Source: Azadirachta indica (taxonomy: Eukaryota > Streptophyta > Magnoliopsida > Sapindales > Meliaceae). From it: DNA of 64,000 nucleotides. Positions 61,935-64,000 of the stretch are shown one piece after another; positions within the stretch are counted from its first letter, which is position 1, and each line of letters starts with the position of its first letter. The notes under the pieces were generated by a model. The model was not told the origin of the DNA, ran no database searches, and was given only the letters and a program-made list of their open reading frames with translations. A program made the position numbers and the translations under genes. Location of the stretch: NCBI GenBank assembly GCA_022749755.1, contig JAGQDM010000070.1, forward strand, positions 2,517,189 through 2,581,188, written 5' to 3'.

Positions 61935-63476
61935 AGAATAGCCTAGTTTCTTAGCCAAGGGAAATCCAGCCTTTGTAACTAGTGAAAAAAATCGAACTAA
62001 ATGGTTAAAGTTCATTTAACCAGACTCAAGAGATAGAGAGTAAATGAACTGACGGAGGAAGGTTTTTTCGTAAGTACAGTTCGTCAGTGAGTACGTGGGA
62101 ATAGCCCAGTAATGAATAGATATAGTTGTCACTGAGTTCAGAAGCGAGGCGAACATCTACCTAGGGCCTTTGCTCCCTGTATCGGTTTGCGAAGGAAGCC
62201 CAAGAGAGCGGGGCTTCTTTTTCGGTGTCCTATACTCTTAGGCATGGCACGCCCCCCACACACAGACCCGCCCCTATGAAACCCCCTCATGCCTTATTAC
62301 AGGGAGGGGCTCTCTCTGAACAACCAACGAAGCAGAAGGCGGGCGGTGCGGGAAAATCCAAGCGACAGAGCCGATTCTTAAGTACCCGACCAGTATGACC
62401 TGGTGGGTGCAGCTTGCTCTTGCGTCTATTACGATGCTTTTGGTCGCTTTCTTATCTAGAGCGGAACTAGCCTGAAGGAAGGGGGTAGATCCTCGCACCG
62501 AACTCTAAGCGAGTGGCTCATCGTGAGACCTTCTTGGCATGCCTCCAAGAAGGCTGATAAGAGGAAACCAAAAACCTACGAGACCGCGTTCCAACTCTCT
62601 TTGCTATCAATCTCTATTTCACGTCCATTAAATAGTTGATTCACGACAAGAAAAAAAAAAAAAAAAGGAATAAAAAGCATGAAAGCTTCAGTCATCCTTT
62701 CCGGTCGATCTCTCTCTTGAACCCGTCGGGTCGTGAGACAAAAAGCTATGTGAACGTACGCACCAGCCTTTTCATCCGTCCATCCCCTTCCCCGAGAGGG
62801 TTTTTTTCCTTACACCGCCCCTACTGACCCGAGAGAGCGAACCAAGAAGCGAAGAGGGAAAGCGAAGAGGGATTTGATCGCCTACTAAAAAGGTCGGGCC
62901 GACAAAGGAAAGAAGGAGCGGGAATGGCAATGAGATAGCTATCCGATAGAAATGATAGACGTCGAGTGAGATCTTCCCCCTCCTTCCGATCGAGTGAGAG
63001 GGGAGGTTCAAGTACTGAGTTCATGGTTGAACAGACTGACTGCCACGCCCTCTTTCCCTTGGCAGCTTTTCTTTCGCGCTTAGAGTGGCTATCGCTGCTC
63101 TTAGGGCTTCTGTATTTGGCCTGCGCCCAAGCAAAGCAAAGAAAGCAAGAGATGTCGCATGGATGAAAAGAACGTTGCTAGAGCAGTTAGTTGTGAACAG
63201 TTTTTCCTCTTCTTTCTTGCAAAGGAGCATTGGGCCTTTATGATGTGCTTCTTCTCGCGGATCGTGTTCTGCAATCACTCGAAGAAGAGACTTTGATATT
63301 TTTACATTCTTGCGGCTCGATTGGCGGATGGCGAGAGTTAGCAAGCTACCTTGGTTTTCGCTCATCTCTACATGGGATTGAGCGAACTCGTGACTCAGTG
63401 AGGAGGAGCCAGATGAGGAGTCAAATTGGGATATAGAAAGTTGATCAATGCCATGGCAAAATCTAAGTCCAAGTCG

Positions 63477-63765
63477 GTGAGAAAAGGGCTCATCCACGTT
63501 GAAGTGGGAATTAATGGGAAGAAGACTCGGGCCATCGTAAACAGGGGTCCTGTCCTACCCACAACTTTCTCTCAGTAGAGGAGGCAAAGACAAACGGATT
63601 GAAGCCCAATAAGGAAGCTTTAGCTTACTCAAGCCTGTCCACTCAAGGGAAAAGCCCGTACAAGGTCTGGCTCATGCGGTGGAGCTACACATGGGTGAGG
63701 GCAAGGTAGATCTGCCCCTAGCCACCATGGATTCCTTTCGGGGCTTGGGCTAGCTTGGATCTTTT
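63477..63765 (+). pseudogene. Ty3/gypsy aspartic protease relic
   Basis: Reads GLIHVEVGINGKKTRAIVN, then RG, and after a frame change FLSVEEAKTNGLKPNKE, KPVHSREKPVQGLAHAVELH and VDLPLATMDSF...GLGLAWI. This is the plant gypsy protease domain, where VDTGA is expected after the RAI/RAM segment. Here the catalytic Asp-Thr-Gly reads Asn-Arg-Gly, and two frameshifts follow. It is a dead fragment and may derive from the same family as the pol relic in the arms. Confidence 0.75.
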
Positions 63766-64000
63766 CCTCTGACTTTGATTGCTTGATTGTGCTAATTTGC
63801 CATGTCATTCCCTTTTCTTGCTAGTAAGAAGGTAAGTCGCTTCCTTGTGGATAGCTGCACTTCCTTCGCTTCCGGCTTCCGGGCTTCCCTTCGACGATGT
63901 AGTTTTCTTCGCACCCTCTTTGCTTTGGTCTCTTTCATTCAAGCTTAGGAAAGTAGCCCTTCTTTCCCATACTGATTCGTAAGTGGCTAATCCATTCCGG

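Larger units (their letters stand above)
54425..63476. other. 9 kb single-copy region without a recognised gene
   Basis: Many short frames, none recognised. Frames at 59081-59551 are pyrimidine-rich low complexity. It holds perfect short tandem duplications at 56749-56772, 58270-58299 and 58781-58808, an A tract at about 62649-62666, and the permuted repeat at 61905-61934. No tRNA, rRNA or conserved mitochondrial gene was found. Confidence 0.5.

Noticed and set aside
1..64000. CRISPR array, phage defence system or bacterial operon
   Set aside because: No regularly spaced repeats and no bacterial genes. All recognised content is plant mitochondrial, plastid-derived or nuclear retroelement.

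Overview
The window looks like seed-plant (almost certainly angiosperm) mitochondrial DNA. Recognisable mitochondrial genes are sparse: nad4L, atp4, atp6 and two plastid-derived tRNA-Trp-like sequences. They sit in long stretches without recognisable coding content, together with decayed Ty1/copia and Ty3/gypsy fragments. nad4L has an ACG start that would need C-to-U editing, which fits a plant organelle. Beyond angiosperm I cannot name the taxon.

Layout. Bases 1-26015 (arm 1) and 26162-52179 (arm 2) are inverted copies of each other, separated by a 146-bp spacer, so about 52 kb forms one giant palindrome. Base 1 already lies inside arm 1, so the outer edge of the repeat is not visible on that side. 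Bases 52180-64000 are single copy here. Reading arm 1 left to right: a defective trnW-like sequence (1452-1533, minus); 6 kb with no recognised gene; a second trnW copy (7856-7931, minus); an unidentified 117-codon ORF, nad4L and atp4 as one plus-strand cluster (8463-10033); a Ty3/gypsy polymerase relic (10064-11192); 10 kb with no recognised gene; atp6 (minus, 21570-22349); and a cluster of retroelement and nuclear-type relics (22686-25559). Arm 2 repeats this in reverse. The single-copy part holds a small ORF with a C-terminal hydrophobic segment, an ORF broken by one in-frame TGA, short repeats, and a Ty3/gypsy protease relic near the right end.

The arms are highly similar but not identical. 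Small indels break conserved genes in one arm and not the other: atp6 is open only in arm 1, atp4 only in arm 2, and nad4L is broken at different places in each. Many differences are homopolymer-length changes or short tandem duplications. The simplest reading is that the sequence carries unpolished long-read type errors, and that the palindrome itself must be tested as a possible fold-back or assembly artefact before being treated as biology.

Gene function. nad4L (complex I), atp4 and atp6 (both ATP synthase Fo) are ordinary respiratory genes. nad4L and atp4 are adjacent and probably co-transcribed. As far as I recall the family, atp6 and atp4 encode edited-type residues in the DNA while nad4L keeps unedited residues. 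That pattern fits retroprocessing of atp6/atp4 or lineage loss of editing sites. The relic cluster includes a pseudogene with a consensus spliceosomal intron (80 nt, GTAAGT...TTGCAG) whose removal joins two open frames in phase, direct evidence of nuclear DNA captured by the mitochondrion. I found no CRISPR array, rRNA gene, group II intron domain V or obviously new multi-gene system. The most notable items are the palindrome, the contrast in editing state, the two aberrant trnW copies and the nuclear relic with its intron.
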